A stretch of 64,000 bases of DNA from JACRPH01 sp041665465 (GCA_041665465.1 JBAYIU010000001.1:1364001-1428000), one strand, 5' to 3'. Counted from the first letter of the stretch, positions 1 to 7,834 are shown. The notes: generated from the letters alone by a model not told the origin. Numbers and translations: made by a program.

Positions 1-6
1 GAACAT
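1..6 (-). CDS. Start of a truncated leftward gene
   Basis: An ATG on the minus strand at 6..4 is preceded by a perfect GGAGG Shine-Dalgarno at 20..16, nine bases upstream. The gene runs off the left edge after two codons, so nothing can be said about its product. It probably forms an operon with the small protein just upstream, whose stop codon lies between the SD site and this ATG. Confidence 0.5.
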
Positions 7-12
7 TTTAAT

Positions 13-369
13 TTACCTCCAAGGATCAATTTTATATTGATTAGTCATCTTTCCATCGCTGCTCAGGGTAGTATTATAATTCCCCATCCCTACTCTCATA
101 GAATCGATATCTTGAGGAAACCGGAACCCGGTTTCATATACTGTAAAAACGGCATCCGAACATCGGAATTGTTCTACTTTTCTGTTAACTACTTCAATAT
201 CTCTCTCACTCCCTCCATATCTTAAGCAAGACTCTTCGGGAATGTATCTTCTGTTATCTGAAAGTTCATCTCTTTCTACTTGTTTCCCTAATTCATAAGT
301 TCCATAAAGAGCGCCAACTAACGTAGCCAAAGTAAGAATTTTTCTTGGTCCTTTCCAGATATCAATCAT
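13..369 (-). CDS. Small membrane-anchored protein, unknown function
   Basis: I do not recognise this protein. Near the N-terminus it has one hydrophobic segment (KILTLATLVGALYGTYELG) after a short basic stretch, then a soluble domain with two cysteines (ESC and FRCSD) that could form a disulfide outside the membrane. In-frame ATGs lie at 384, 375 and 369. The GAGGT motif sits eight bases before the 369 ATG, so I chose that start (about 118 aa). The fold is probably N-in with an exposed C-terminal domain. It is likely co-transcribed with the truncated gene to its left. It resembles the other small exported proteins of this window in size and in having an isolated Cys pair, but no sequence kinship was evident. 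Confidence 0.6.
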   Translation of the reverse strand: MIDIWKGPRKILTLATLVGALYGTYELGKQVERDELSDNRRYIPEESCLRYGGSERDIEVVNRKVEQFRCSDAVFTVYETGFRFPQDIDSMRVGMGNYNTTLSSDGKMTNQYKIDPWR

Positions 370-434
370 TTTCATGTACCTCATTAATTGTTTGTTATTC
401 CTTAGTGGTCACATACTCTTTATTTATATTTATC

Positions 435-460
435 TTATATTATTAATATTAATAATATAA
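435..460. promoter_or_regulatory. 26-bp perfect AT palindrome, probable operator
   Basis: A perfect 26-bp inverted repeat made only of A and T, centred on TTAATATTAA, ends 40 bp before the ATG of the AbrB-PhoU-like gene. It lies in the divergent promoter region between that gene and the small membrane protein. Autoregulation by the AbrB-domain protein is an inference from proximity. Confidence 0.5.
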
Positions 461-500
461 AAACGGAAGATTTAAGAATAAACCTAATTTGTTAGAAGTA

Positions 501-1424
501 ATGAAGCGTAAACTGATCAAACAAGGATTAGGTGGGTACACTATTACTCTGCCGATCGATTGGATTCGAGAATTTAACCTCCGGGATGGAGAAGAGGTTG
601 AACTAAATCCTAATGAGGAAGGAATCTTAATCTCCGCTAAACTAAATAAGAGGGAGAAAAGTGTTACTTTGGATTTCTCAAAAATCGATGATCCTAGAAT
701 GTTAACTAATCTTCTTAATCAGGCTTATCGTTTAGGTTATGATGTTATAACCATAAAGTATACTTCTGAAGTTCAGTTGAGAGAGATTAATTCTATAACT
801 AGTCGTCAATTATTGGGCTTTGAAGTGGTAAAGTCTGATTCCAAATTTTGTGTACTTCAAAATATTGCTGAGCCCGATCCGGAAAAATTTGAAGTTATGC
901 TTAGGAAATTCTTCTTGATATGTAAAGAAATGTCTCAGTTATTGTCTGAAGTTTCTTCAAAGAATATGGTTTTGTTAGAAGATTATAAACTTCAAAACGA
1001 TCGTTTAGCTAATTATCTTCGTCGTACTCTTATCCGTTCTAAGATAATGGGGGATAGTTCTAATCTTCTTTATCTGATTGTTAGTTATATTGCTTATGTT
1101 AATCACTCCTTCTATTCTTTGTTAAAATATTCTAATCAAAAGAAGGTCTCTGCAACAGTTAAGAATCTCTCTTTACAGTTGAAGAAGTATTATGAGGATT
1201 ATTATTCTGCTTTCTATTCTAAAGATTTAACTGAACTTTCTCGTTTGGGTAAAGAAAGAGTTAAGTTTGATGATAAAGTTAATTTGTGGTTAGAGAAATC
1301 TAAAGGGCCTGATAATGTGGCTTGTGCTCATCTAAAGGAAGCGAGCAGGATGATTCAAATCTGTCTTCCTCCTACTATTGGTTTAGTGATTAAATCGATG
1401 GAAATGTTGGATAATTCCTCTTAA
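501..1424 (+). CDS. AbrB/PhoU-like phosphate-uptake regulator family protein
   Basis: The N-terminus (MKRKLIKQG followed by YTITLPIDWIREFNLRDGEEV) is a swapped-hairpin SpoVT-AbrB DNA-binding domain of about 45 residues. The remaining 260 residues are largely helical, with the length and layout of archaeal PhoU-like proteins that carry an AbrB head. Such proteins are annotated as phosphate-uptake regulators, but their true ligand is generally unproven. An upstream TTG at 489 is in frame, but the ATG at 501 places the start exactly at the AbrB strand, so I use 501. The last 35 bp overlap the convergent kinase-like gene. A second member of the family lies at 7965. No pst-type transporter genes are nearby, so a phosphate role is not supported by context. 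Confidence 0.72.
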   Translation: MKRKLIKQGLGGYTITLPIDWIREFNLRDGEEVELNPNEEGILISAKLNKREKSVTLDFSKIDDPRMLTNLLNQAYRLGYDVITIKYTSEVQLREINSITSRQLLGFEVVKSDSKFCVLQNIAEPDPEKFEVMLRKFFLICKEMSQLLSEVSSKNMVLLEDYKLQNDRLANYLRRTLIRSKIMGDSSNLLYLIVSYIAYVNHSFYSLLKYSNQKKVSATVKNLSLQLKKYYEDYYSAFYSKDLTELSRLGKERVKFDDKVNLWLEKSKGPDNVACAHLKEASRMIQICLPPTIGLVIKSMEMLDNSS

Positions 1425-2619
1425 AGTCACGATAGTTCGGCCATACAAATGCGTATTGTTGAAATTCGCTTTGCATAGCTGGTTGATCTTGCATCACTCT
1501 TCCCATCATTTCTCTGGTCATAGCCTCAATACCCTGATAGAATGGACGAATTACTTCTTGATCAATACCGGCAATTTCAGCCATGGCTCGGATTCCATTA
1601 TCTGCTTGATCGTAATGAGCAAAGAGTCGATTAACTGCTTGGAATAACTTAACACTTTCTAAGGGACCTAATCCTGGTCTTTTTGTTGAAGGAAGAACTT
1701 TAAGTGCATCTTGGTATGAATGGACCATCTGTAGGGTATTTCTAAACACTCTAGTAAGATGGTAAGTAAATACTTTTTTATCTGGATCAATTCCTTCTTC
1801 TTCTGCCGCTTCTCTTACTAACTCTTCTCGAGCAGCTTCTAAGTATCTAACTCTCCCAATATTTTCGGGGTGTAATCTTCTCATCCAGAAATCTAAGTTA
1901 AACATAGGGGGTGTATCTAAAATAACAAACTGGTTCAAGGGACCGTATGATAAAGAGTTAAAGTCTATCCTTGTATTTCCTACAAAGTTCTCTCCGTGAG
2001 CATCTAAGCACCATCTTTTATTATCCGTTCCATATTCTTTCAATAACTCTTCTGCTAACATTAAAGGTAGATAGAAAGCATCTTTCTGAGGTAATCCTGC
2101 TTCTTCAATCCTTTTTCTTACTTTACTGGTTAAAGGGTAGTAAGGGTGAGGAGAATCTTTGCGAGCAGCTCGTTCTTTCTCTCGAAAAAACGTTTCTTGT
2201 TCTAGAGTAAGAATACTTTCTAATTCTCGATCCATTCTTCTAGCTAAGGCATATTTCTCTCTAAGTTTTTCTACATATATCTGAGGAGTTAATTCTCGGT
2301 CAAAAAAAACTTCTTCTCCAAAGGTTAGTCCTTCTATATATTCGACATCTAATTCTGTAGGAGAAATTGGAGTAATAGCAGGAACGTCATAACCTCGTTC
2401 TCTAAATGCTTGAGAAATCTCGACTTCAATCTGGCTTATTCTTGGATTTGGATTAACTTTTCTGACTGTTGCGCTTCTAGTTTCTAACTGGTTATATTCT
2501 CTGGTCACGCAGTTAAACCATCCCCAATTAGTTTCTGCTGAAGGAGAGAAATCACTATCAACGTCAATTCCAACACTTGCTCCACTTCTTGCCGTAGGAA
2601 GAATCTTCTGATGGATCAT
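1390..2619 (-). CDS. Putative APH-fold kinase-like protein
   Basis: This 409-aa protein has a stretch reading LDAHGENFVGN, then IDFNSLSYGP and FVILD. That order resembles the HGDxxxxN catalytic loop and the metal-binding Asp of aminoglycoside phosphotransferase/choline kinase-fold enzymes, with Glu in place of the loop Asp. The N-terminal half contains YIEGLTFGEEVFF, like the hinge of such kinases. I cannot identify a clear glycine-rich loop, so activity is uncertain. The substrate is unknown. The gene starts about 27 nt downstream of a TATA element on the minus strand (2641-2650), consistent with a leaderless mRNA, and it converges with the AbrB-PhoU gene, overlapping it by 35 bp. The family assignment is an inference; the loop could be coincidental. 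Confidence 0.45.
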   Translation of the reverse strand: MIHQKILPTARSGASVGIDVDSDFSPSAETNWGWFNCVTREYNQLETRSATVRKVNPNPRISQIEVEISQAFRERGYDVPAITPISPTELDVEYIEGLTFGEEVFFDRELTPQIYVEKLREKYALARRMDRELESILTLEQETFFREKERAARKDSPHPYYPLTSKVRKRIEEAGLPQKDAFYLPLMLAEELLKEYGTDNKRWCLDAHGENFVGNTRIDFNSLSYGPLNQFVILDTPPMFNLDFWMRRLHPENIGRVRYLEAAREELVREAAEEEGIDPDKKVFTYHLTRVFRNTLQMVHSYQDALKVLPSTKRPGLGPLESVKLFQAVNRLFAHYDQADNGIRAMAEIAGIDQEVIRPFYQGIEAMTREMMGRVMQDQPAMQSEFQQYAFVWPNYRDFKRNYPTFPSI

Positions 2620-2640
2620 TAATCTTCCAGAAGAGCTATT

Positions 2641-2702
2641 TATTTATAAACTTTATTATAATTTACTACTCTTAAGTAATTAACTACGAAAGATTTATAA
2701 AT
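2641..2702. promoter_or_regulatory. Divergent promoter pair with two TATA boxes
   Basis: TATTTATAAA at 2641-2650 (read on the minus strand) lies about 27 nt from the ATG of the kinase-like gene. TTTATAAAT at 2694-2702 lies about 26 nt from the ATG at 2724. The spacing equals the normal archaeal TATA-to-start distance, so both mRNAs should be leaderless. Confidence 0.6.
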
Positions 2703-2723
2703 CCTTCAAATTAGGTTATATTT

Positions 2724-3113
2724 ATGCAAAGAATTAGAATCTCTTTAACAAATATTGGATCCGTTTTAGGATGTCATCCCAACGATTATAGGGGTAATGA
2801 ATTAGTTGAAAGAATCATAAAAGAGGGGTGGGAAGGAATAAGGCCTATTCCGGTCATAAAACTTCCTCCTGATTTTATCACTGATGGAAGAGAGTATTAC
2901 CAAGATGATGGAAACCATAGGTATGCTGGTGCGTTCTTACGTGGTGATAAAGATATTGAATGTATTTGTTATGGTCCAGAAGATGATCTTGAAGCAGTAT
3001 CATTAATTACAACTGGGCGAAGAAATTCGCTGCATTCTTACTCCGATGTTCTAAGTGTACTTAAACTTGATTTCCATAAGGATCGTTCTCGTGGAATCTT
3101 ATCTCCAAAATAA
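2724..3113 (+). CDS. Small ParB/sulfiredoxin-fold-like protein
   Basis: The 129-aa product contains DDGNHRYAGAFLRGDKDIECICYG, which matches the pattern of ParB N-terminal/sulfiredoxin-like domains (a D-G-x-H-R turn, a helix, then a strand). Upstream, the segment ending in PIPVIKLPP resembles the substrate-facing strand of that fold. Stand-alone ParB-like domains can be nucleotide-dependent switches or unrelated enzymes, so no function is claimed. There is no ParA partner, parS-like repeat or other partition gene nearby. Transcription is predicted to be leaderless from the TATA box at 2694-2702. The weakest point is that only one motif supports the assignment. Confidence 0.45.
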   Translation: MQRIRISLTNIGSVLGCHPNDYRGNELVERIIKEGWEGIRPIPVIKLPPDFITDGREYYQDDGNHRYAGAFLRGDKDIECICYGPEDDLEAVSLITTGRRNSLHSYSDVLSVLKLDFHKDRSRGILSPK

Positions 3114-3238
3114 AAATAAGTGGTTTAAACCTATATCTTTCTACACTCACTACTTTGTAGTAATTAAAAACGAAATCTTTATAAATAAATTTACTTTTGA
3201 GTTAATTATAATAACTTAATACTTTAAGGGGGATAAAA

Positions 3239-3760
3239 ATGAATATAAAAAATCTTGGAATTGCTGCTTTATTATTTGCTAGTGTAGCCTGTTCCGCAGG
3301 AATGAGAGATAATCCTTGCGCTGATGGAACCTTTAGTCAAGGAAGATGTAAAGATAGTATGAACTATCGAGGAAATCCTTATGTGCGGGGTGGCGAATAT
3401 GTTTTGGCTCCAGTAAGAGCAAGAAGTTTGGCTGAGAAAACCTTTGATGAGCCTTATGTTTCCACTGGAATTAGTACTGGAAAACAATGGGTGTGTTTAT
3501 CTTTATATGGTTCTAACCAAGGTTATGATGTAGAAACTACTACTTTTAAACGCTTAGTAGGAGAATATCTTACTGCTGTTACTCCTGGAGCAGATGAGAC
3601 TGAGATTGGACGCTCTGTGTATCATGGATTAGATCCCTTATGGCAGAATGTTGACGAAGCTCGTGGTGAATCTACTGTTCACGGTTGTTTGAATCTAGGC
3701 GCTCCTTTGTTAAGTAAAAGAGTAGTTGATGGAATCAGAGAAGACGTAATGTATAAGTAG
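3239..3760 (+). CDS. Secreted lipoprotein-like protein, unknown function
   Basis: The N-terminus is a short signal peptide (MNIKNLGIAALLFASVAC) ending in a lipobox-like VAC with Cys18, so the mature protein is probably anchored outside the cell. The 173-aa chain has further cysteines (NPCADG, GRCKD, WVCLS, HGCLN), consistent with extracellular disulfides. An SD-like AAGGGGGAT lies just before the ATG, with TATA-like AT-rich sequence about 55 bp upstream, so this mRNA has a leader. It is followed after 10 bp by the 523-aa unknown gene and probably shares a transcript with it. No family was recognised. Confidence 0.6.
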   Translation: MNIKNLGIAALLFASVACSAGMRDNPCADGTFSQGRCKDSMNYRGNPYVRGGEYVLAPVRARSLAEKTFDEPYVSTGISTGKQWVCLSLYGSNQGYDVETTTFKRLVGEYLTAVTPGADETEIGRSVYHGLDPLWQNVDEARGESTVHGCLNLGAPLLSKRVVDGIREDVMYK

Positions 3761-3770
3761 GTTCATTTTT

Positions 3771-5342
3771 ATGGTAAAGAAGACCTCTGGAGAAATTGGA
3801 TCGTTGGAAAGTTTATTAATCAGTAATGGACATGTGTTCTCTTTAATTGATTTTCAAGCTGTTCTCGCTGCCTTACCTAAGAATGAGAAAATTATCTCTT
3901 TCAATGATGGTCTTTCTACTGCAGAAGAACCGTACAATATTACTTCTCTCTCTTCTTTAAAATCTTCTGGGGGCCCAACTGCCTTTTATCAGAATGAAAC
4001 TATCTTAGAAAAGATTAAACTTCCCTTGTTTAACTATGCTTCGGGGGATCTCTTTAAAGATAAAAAAGTAATCCGAGAATTCATTCTCCCTGAGAACCTT
4101 CACAAAGACCATGCTGCTTTTGTTGCACTTCAAGAGCTCTCTTTACCCACAGACCATAAGACTAATCTCTTCTTCAAGAAAGATCTCCCTCTTACTCGTA
4201 CAGAATATCTAGATTTATCTGCGCAATTTGCAGAAAGAATCGCAGAGATGGAAAAACAAGTTCTTCCTGCGGAACTTAACGCAGTGTTAGGAATGTTAAG
4301 AGCCGGACCATTACTCTCTGCAATTTATCAATTAGGGTCTGTCTTAGCTGATAAATCTAAACAAGTTTCTCCTAAAGCGCGAGAACAAGTGGATCGATTG
4401 GTTCAGATTTATCACCATTCTACTTCTTCAGAAACACCCATCGGTCAGTTGATGGGTCACAAAGTTCCTTTCCATGGTCGAGTTGGTATCTTTGATCCTG
4501 CTACTCAGAATTCTAATCGCTTAAATGAAATGTTGGTTAGTGGGGGAGCTTGTACTGCTCAGTCTTATGCTCTTGGAAATCGTCCTGCTGATTCTTTTGC
4601 TGAGGATGCTAAAGTTGGAGGGAGTGTTCATTTCTTGTATTCTCAGGTCTCACCTTCTCAATCTGCTTATAGTCGTCTTTATCTAGCAGTTGATCATGAA
4701 GGTAATCCTGTCGCATTTTATGATTGTTTAGAATCCGGAGATTTAAGTCGTTGCAGTGTCAATGGATATATTCAAAGTGGTTTACAAAGTCATTTCTTAG
4801 CTTCTTTTGCGGCTAGCTTAGTTATTGCTAATTGTTTAGGAATAGATAAAGTGGCTTTTGGAGATATGGAGTTAGTTGAAGCTGCTCGTGATCTTGGATT
4901 TGGTGAAAGAAGAATCTTTTCAGAAAATCAGAATCAAGCGGATCAAAAATTAGGTTATCGCGGAGAAAGTTCTACTGGTAACGCTGGGCCTTATATGTGG
5001 ATGATGAAAGGAAGTCGTAACTTCAGAACTCTTGATCCTAGTCTTTTTCAACCTGAATCTTTAATCCTTTTAGTTAATCAGGCTCAGCAAGTAATGGGCA
5101 GAATTTCTACTGATCGTAAATCGGTTAAGAGATTAAGATCTGATTATGAAACCTTCTTTGGTATGGTCAGAGAAGTTTATGAGGTCACTCGAAGTGCTAC
5201 TGGTGAAACTGCAGATCAATTAATCGACCAAGTAGATGGTTTCTGTAGAGATATGGGATTAAATTTAGATTCTTCCTTATACCGAAAGGAAAGGATAATC
5301 CCTCAACAACCACCTATTCAGATGGCCTCTTCTTTTTATTAA
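3771..5342 (+). CDS. Uncharacterised 523-aa protein
   Basis: I do not recognise this protein. It has no signal peptide or membrane segment. The central part (about residues 225-400) is rich in Gly, Ser, Cys and aromatic residues. A block there reads GGACTAQSYALG, followed by FLYSQVSPSQSAYSRLYLAVD and VAFYDCLESGDLSRCSVNGYIQSG, which suggests a globular enzyme-like core with a possible nucleophilic Cys. The combination of a Cys-rich turn and a later GDMELVEAARDLGF segment faintly recalls acyltransferase (GNAT-like) or papain-like folds, but I could not settle on either. It follows the lipoprotein gene by 10 bp, and its 3' end overlaps that of the convergent radical SAM gene by 4 bp. Confidence 0.6.
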   Translation: MVKKTSGEIGSLESLLISNGHVFSLIDFQAVLAALPKNEKIISFNDGLSTAEEPYNITSLSSLKSSGGPTAFYQNETILEKIKLPLFNYASGDLFKDKKVIREFILPENLHKDHAAFVALQELSLPTDHKTNLFFKKDLPLTRTEYLDLSAQFAERIAEMEKQVLPAELNAVLGMLRAGPLLSAIYQLGSVLADKSKQVSPKAREQVDRLVQIYHHSTSSETPIGQLMGHKVPFHGRVGIFDPATQNSNRLNEMLVSGGACTAQSYALGNRPADSFAEDAKVGGSVHFLYSQVSPSQSAYSRLYLAVDHEGNPVAFYDCLESGDLSRCSVNGYIQSGLQSHFLASFAASLVIANCLGIDKVAFGDMELVEAARDLGFGERRIFSENQNQADQKLGYRGESSTGNAGPYMWMMKGSRNFRTLDPSLFQPESLILLVNQAQQVMGRISTDRKSVKRLRSDYETFFGMVREVYEVTRSATGETADQLIDQVDGFCRDMGLNLDSSLYRKERIIPQQPPIQMASSFY

Positions 5343-6385
5343 TCTTGTATCCAGCATCCCGGATCTTTCTCAAAAGGGCTTCCTTTGACTGCGTAAGATA
5401 AACATCTTAATCCTCCTTGACATCTTTTGAAGTGTTCACAGCTTTGACAGTCAGAAGAACATTTACTAGTGTCACGTAAATCTTTCATTAAAGAATTATT
5501 GTTGTAGATATCAATTAGCTTCTCTTCTAACACGTTTCCTACTTTAATCGGCATTCTTCTACAAGGATAAACATCACCGTTTACATCAATAGTTACTAAA
5601 CTTTTTCCTGCTTGACAAACATAATCCCTGCCGCCTTCCAAAAATTGTAAGGCCCGATGCATGGCTACTTCGGTATGGCAGAAGGGACTCCAATAAGCAA
5701 TTTTCTTCTCTCTTCTCATCGTCTCAAAGAATTCTCGAGTTTCATCTGGACTTAACATATATCCGCTCATTTCTTCTCCTGATCCAGAAGGAATCAAGCG
5801 ATCTGACCACACTCGATCGACTCCAATTTTCTTACAAGCTTTAACCACTGCTGGAAATTCATGATAATTCTGTTTGTGAGCAGTGAAAGAAGCTATAGTT
5901 CTGATTTTCTCTCGATGTAAATACTTAAGAGCATTCACCGCTAGATCATAAGTTCCTTCACCCCTGATTGATTCATGGGTTTCTTTACTTCCTTCCATAC
6001 TAATCTGTACATAAGTGGGATGATATTCTCTTAATCTTTTGGCCATCTCTCTGTCGATGTAGGTGCCGTTAGTTAAAATAGAAAAACTAAAATATTCTTT
6101 ATTCTGTGCAAAGATATCTAACAGACCAAAAAAGTCTTTCCTGACAAAAGGTTCTCCTCCGGTTACAGTGATGTGTCCAGCAATTCTTCTTCCTGCTTTT
6201 TCTCTCAGAGTATCTAGAGCTTCCTTAAACTGATCTACAATATCTACTTGTTGTTCCAGGGATAGTTCTGGTTTATTGTAAGATTGCTGGTAGCAATGAG
6301 TACAGCGGAGATTACATCTTTCGGTGATGTGCCATTGTAAGTGGAACATTCCGGGGATGTAGTCATCGATTGAAGTTGGGTTCAT
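5339..6385 (-). CDS. Radical SAM/SPASM-domain peptide-maturase-like enzyme
   Basis: The CxxxCxxC cluster motif is C24-NLR-C28-TH-C31, binding the SAM [4Fe-4S] cluster. It is followed by TVTGGEPF (SAM-binding GGE motif) and TNGTYI. The C-terminal SPASM region has VCQAGKSLVTIDVNGDVYPC, then CSSDCQSC, KRCQGGLRC and DPGCW, enough cysteines for two auxiliary clusters. At 348 aa it has the normal length for SPASM peptide-modifying enzymes such as sactisynthases, PqqE-like and anSME enzymes. It is the last gene of a leftward operon that includes a Cys/Gly-tailed small membrane protein, the obvious candidate substrate. A cofactor (heme-type) role cannot be excluded from sequence alone, since AhbC/AhbD-type enzymes share the architecture, but no heme genes are nearby. 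Confidence 0.88.
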   Translation of the reverse strand: MNPTSIDDYIPGMFHLQWHITERCNLRCTHCYQQSYNKPELSLEQQVDIVDQFKEALDTLREKAGRRIAGHITVTGGEPFVRKDFFGLLDIFAQNKEYFSFSILTNGTYIDREMAKRLREYHPTYVQISMEGSKETHESIRGEGTYDLAVNALKYLHREKIRTIASFTAHKQNYHEFPAVVKACKKIGVDRVWSDRLIPSGSGEEMSGYMLSPDETREFFETMRREKKIAYWSPFCHTEVAMHRALQFLEGGRDYVCQAGKSLVTIDVNGDVYPCRRMPIKVGNVLEEKLIDIYNNNSLMKDLRDTSKCSSDCQSCEHFKRCQGGLRCLSYAVKGSPFEKDPGCWIQD

Positions 6386-6399
6386 TTTTTATTCTCCCA

Positions 6400-6768
6400 T
6401 TAATCCCTTAAGGATCTCAGTCTTATTTCTTCATTAGTCTCTTGGTGATAATATTTACTCGGATTGGACATTAAGTCTAATCTTTCTTCTAAGTCTCTGA
6501 TTCTTTGGCGTTCAGTCTCGGCTTTCACCAATTCTCTAATTTTCTTTTGCTCTGGGCTAAAGTATTCTATTCCTCTATCTGTTCCTCCTTTAACAAATAT
6601 TAATCCCAGACAGACACCAGCTCCGATTAATCCATAATCAATCATCTTGTCGCACACTGAACTGTAGTCATGGCTGAGATCAATAGTACTATTTATTACT
6701 TTGCCAATAAGGGAAGCTTCTAATCCTGCGATTATTCCGCTTCCCATTATTCGCTCGTAGATAGTCAT
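6400..6768 (-). CDS. Small two-helix membrane protein, paralogue of the Cys-Gly peptide
   Basis: The first 65 residues align with the neighbouring Cys-Gly protein. IMGSGIIAGLEASLIGKV matches IAGLGLVGGLGSALVGYV, and CDKMIDYGLIGAGVCLGLIFV matches AEKMVTYGLITGAVSGIYLV. Each protein has two hydrophobic helices joined by a short polar loop. Instead of a Cys-Gly tail this copy ends in a charged helix (about residues 80-122) with coiled-coil character. The ATG directly abuts the stop of the upstream gene, and its GGAGG ribosome site is formed by the last Gly codons of that gene. I infer that it is a partner or immunity-like subunit of the Cys-Gly protein. No family was recognised. Confidence 0.72.
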   Translation of the reverse strand: MTIYERIMGSGIIAGLEASLIGKVINSTIDLSHDYSSVCDKMIDYGLIGAGVCLGLIFVKGGTDRGIEYFSPEQKKIRELVKAETERQRIRDLEERLDLMSNPSKYYHQETNEEIRLRSLRD

Positions 6769-7104
6769 TTAGCTTCCTCCACATCCTCCTCCACATCCTC
6801 CGCCACCACATCCTCCTCCGCAACCTCCTCCGCCACATCCGCCGAAGAATCCGGCAAAGAATCCACACCCTCCTCCTCCGTCACTTGAACCACTACTTGA
6901 TCCGCCGTCTTTCTGGCTGTAATTGTAGATGGCTCTACCCACCAAATAAATTCCACTAACTGCTCCGGTGATTAATCCGTAAGTTACCATCTTTTCTGCT
7001 GTAGCTAAATTTTCGGGATTGAAATTTCCCACATATCCGACTAATGCTGATCCTAATCCCCCCACTAATCCCAATCCTGCTATTTTTTCATCCAAGCTGG
7101 CCAT
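6769..7104 (-). CDS. Membrane peptide with Cys-Gly repeat tail, candidate RiPP-like precursor
   Basis: Residues 8-25 and 40-60 form two hydrophobic helices. From residue 66 the chain changes to GGSSSGSSDGGGG and then to a tail of almost only Gly and Cys. Cysteines at 80, 90, 95, 99, 104 and 108 are spaced 10, 5, 4, 5 and 4 residues apart, and the chain ends GGS. Two Phe pairs (GFFAGFFGG) interrupt the tail. Gly/Cys tails of this kind occur in peptides modified by heterocyclase or radical SAM enzymes, and a SPASM enzyme ends the same operon. Modification is therefore an inference from context. A metal-binding or purely structural tail is the alternative. The SD site GGAGGG lies ten bases upstream, and the stop of the preceding lipoprotein lies one base before the ATG. 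Confidence 0.82.
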   Translation of the reverse strand: MASLDEKIAGLGLVGGLGSALVGYVGNFNPENLATAEKMVTYGLITGAVSGIYLVGRAIYNYSQKDGGSSSGSSDGGGGCGFFAGFFGGCGGGGCGGGCGGGGCGGGCGGS

Positions 7105-7105
7105 T

Positions 7106-7570
7106 TTACCATCCCTCCAATATTTTTCCGTTCGGTGTTTTGAATTTGACTTCTTTCCAGGGAATAGATCCGTTATCCTTTGGTCTTATAGTGTAGAAAG
7201 AGAATCCCTGGTCTACTTTCTGACAGCTAACAAAATATCTCGAAGCAGCAAAGTTATATCCAAAATTGTAGACCTGTTGACAAGCTGCTGGGAAAAGTAT
7301 CTCTGATTCTCTGGGGCGTACTCCAAATTTGGTTTCATCCCAGGTTTTGTCTTCTTCCCTTCTGGAGTAAAAAGAATATCCTCCCTCCGTTTTTTGACAG
7401 CTAACAAAGTATTTTCCCGCTGTTGGATTGTAGCCAAAGTTGTAGATCTTCTGGCATTCAGCTGGAACTTCTACTTCTGTTCCAATACCTTTTACTTCTT
7501 CAGAAGCACATCCTGATCCAAGCAGGGTTAATCCCATCACCAATCCGCACAAGGTTTGTTTTAGTCTCAT
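7106..7570 (-). CDS. Lipoprotein with two tandem repeats
   Basis: A signal peptide (MRLKQTLCGLVMGLTLLGSGC) ends in a lipobox-like SGC. The mature part is an internal duplication of about 60 residues. Unit 1 is ECQKIYNFGYNPTAGKYFV followed by SCQKTEGGYSFYSRREED and TWDETKF. Unit 2 is ACQQVYNFGYNFAASRYFV followed by SCQKVDQGFSFYTIRPKD and PWKEVKF. Each unit has two conserved cysteines and a repeated aromatic core, suggesting two small beta domains with one disulfide each, outside the membrane. It sits between the first lipoprotein and the Cys-Gly peptide in one operon, so it may interact with the modified peptide at the cell surface. The unit is not a family I recognise. Confidence 0.72.
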   Translation of the reverse strand: MRLKQTLCGLVMGLTLLGSGCASEEVKGIGTEVEVPAECQKIYNFGYNPTAGKYFVSCQKTEGGYSFYSRREEDKTWDETKFGVRPRESEILFPAACQQVYNFGYNFAASRYFVSCQKVDQGFSFYTIRPKDNGSIPWKEVKFKTPNGKILEGW

Positions 7571-7577
7571 TTTGACC

Positions 7578-7832
7578 TCACAAAGCTCCAGACAGTACTA
7601 CCCACCAAAGCATCATATCACTTCCAGAATTGTCTAGGGGGGAATTGTTTGTTCGGTAATCAGTTTTAGTTTCGTAATTACTCTTTAGATCTGGACAATT
7701 TCTCTGATAATTACTAGTTGCAGTATATCCTGGGCGTCCATTGTATCTGCAAAGATCTTCTGCATTATTCGTATCACACGCTGCTATTGAGATGGCTAAT
7801 CCCGTCACCAAGGCACAAAGTGTGTTTTTCAT
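7578..7832 (-). CDS. Small lipoprotein, first gene of the radical SAM operon
   Basis: The 84-aa product has a signal peptide (MKNTLCALVTGLAISIAAC) with a lipobox-like AAC, and a polar mature part with two further cysteines (LCRYNG and NCPDLK). It ends in a hydrophobic stretch, MMLWWVVLSGAL. The signal sequence resembles that of the next lipoprotein (MRLKQTLCGLVMGLTLLG), so the two may be distant duplicates. The ATG is preceded by GGAGGTAAA at ideal spacing. That SD is perfectly complementary to a sequence 17 bases further upstream, so access to it could be controlled. It leads the lipoprotein, lipoprotein, Cys-Gly peptide, paralogue, radical SAM operon. Confidence 0.65.
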   Translation of the reverse strand: MKNTLCALVTGLAISIAACDTNNAEDLCRYNGRPGYTATSNYQRNCPDLKSNYETKTDYRTNNSPLDNSGSDMMLWWVVLSGAL

Positions 7833-7834
7833 GT

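Noticed and set aside
6765..6956. Open frame opposite in phase to the Cys-Gly tail, giving an acidic Glu/Val-rich peptide
   Set aside because: It is the shadow of the repetitive Gly/Cys codons in another frame; it has no ribosome site of its own and overlaps a clear gene.
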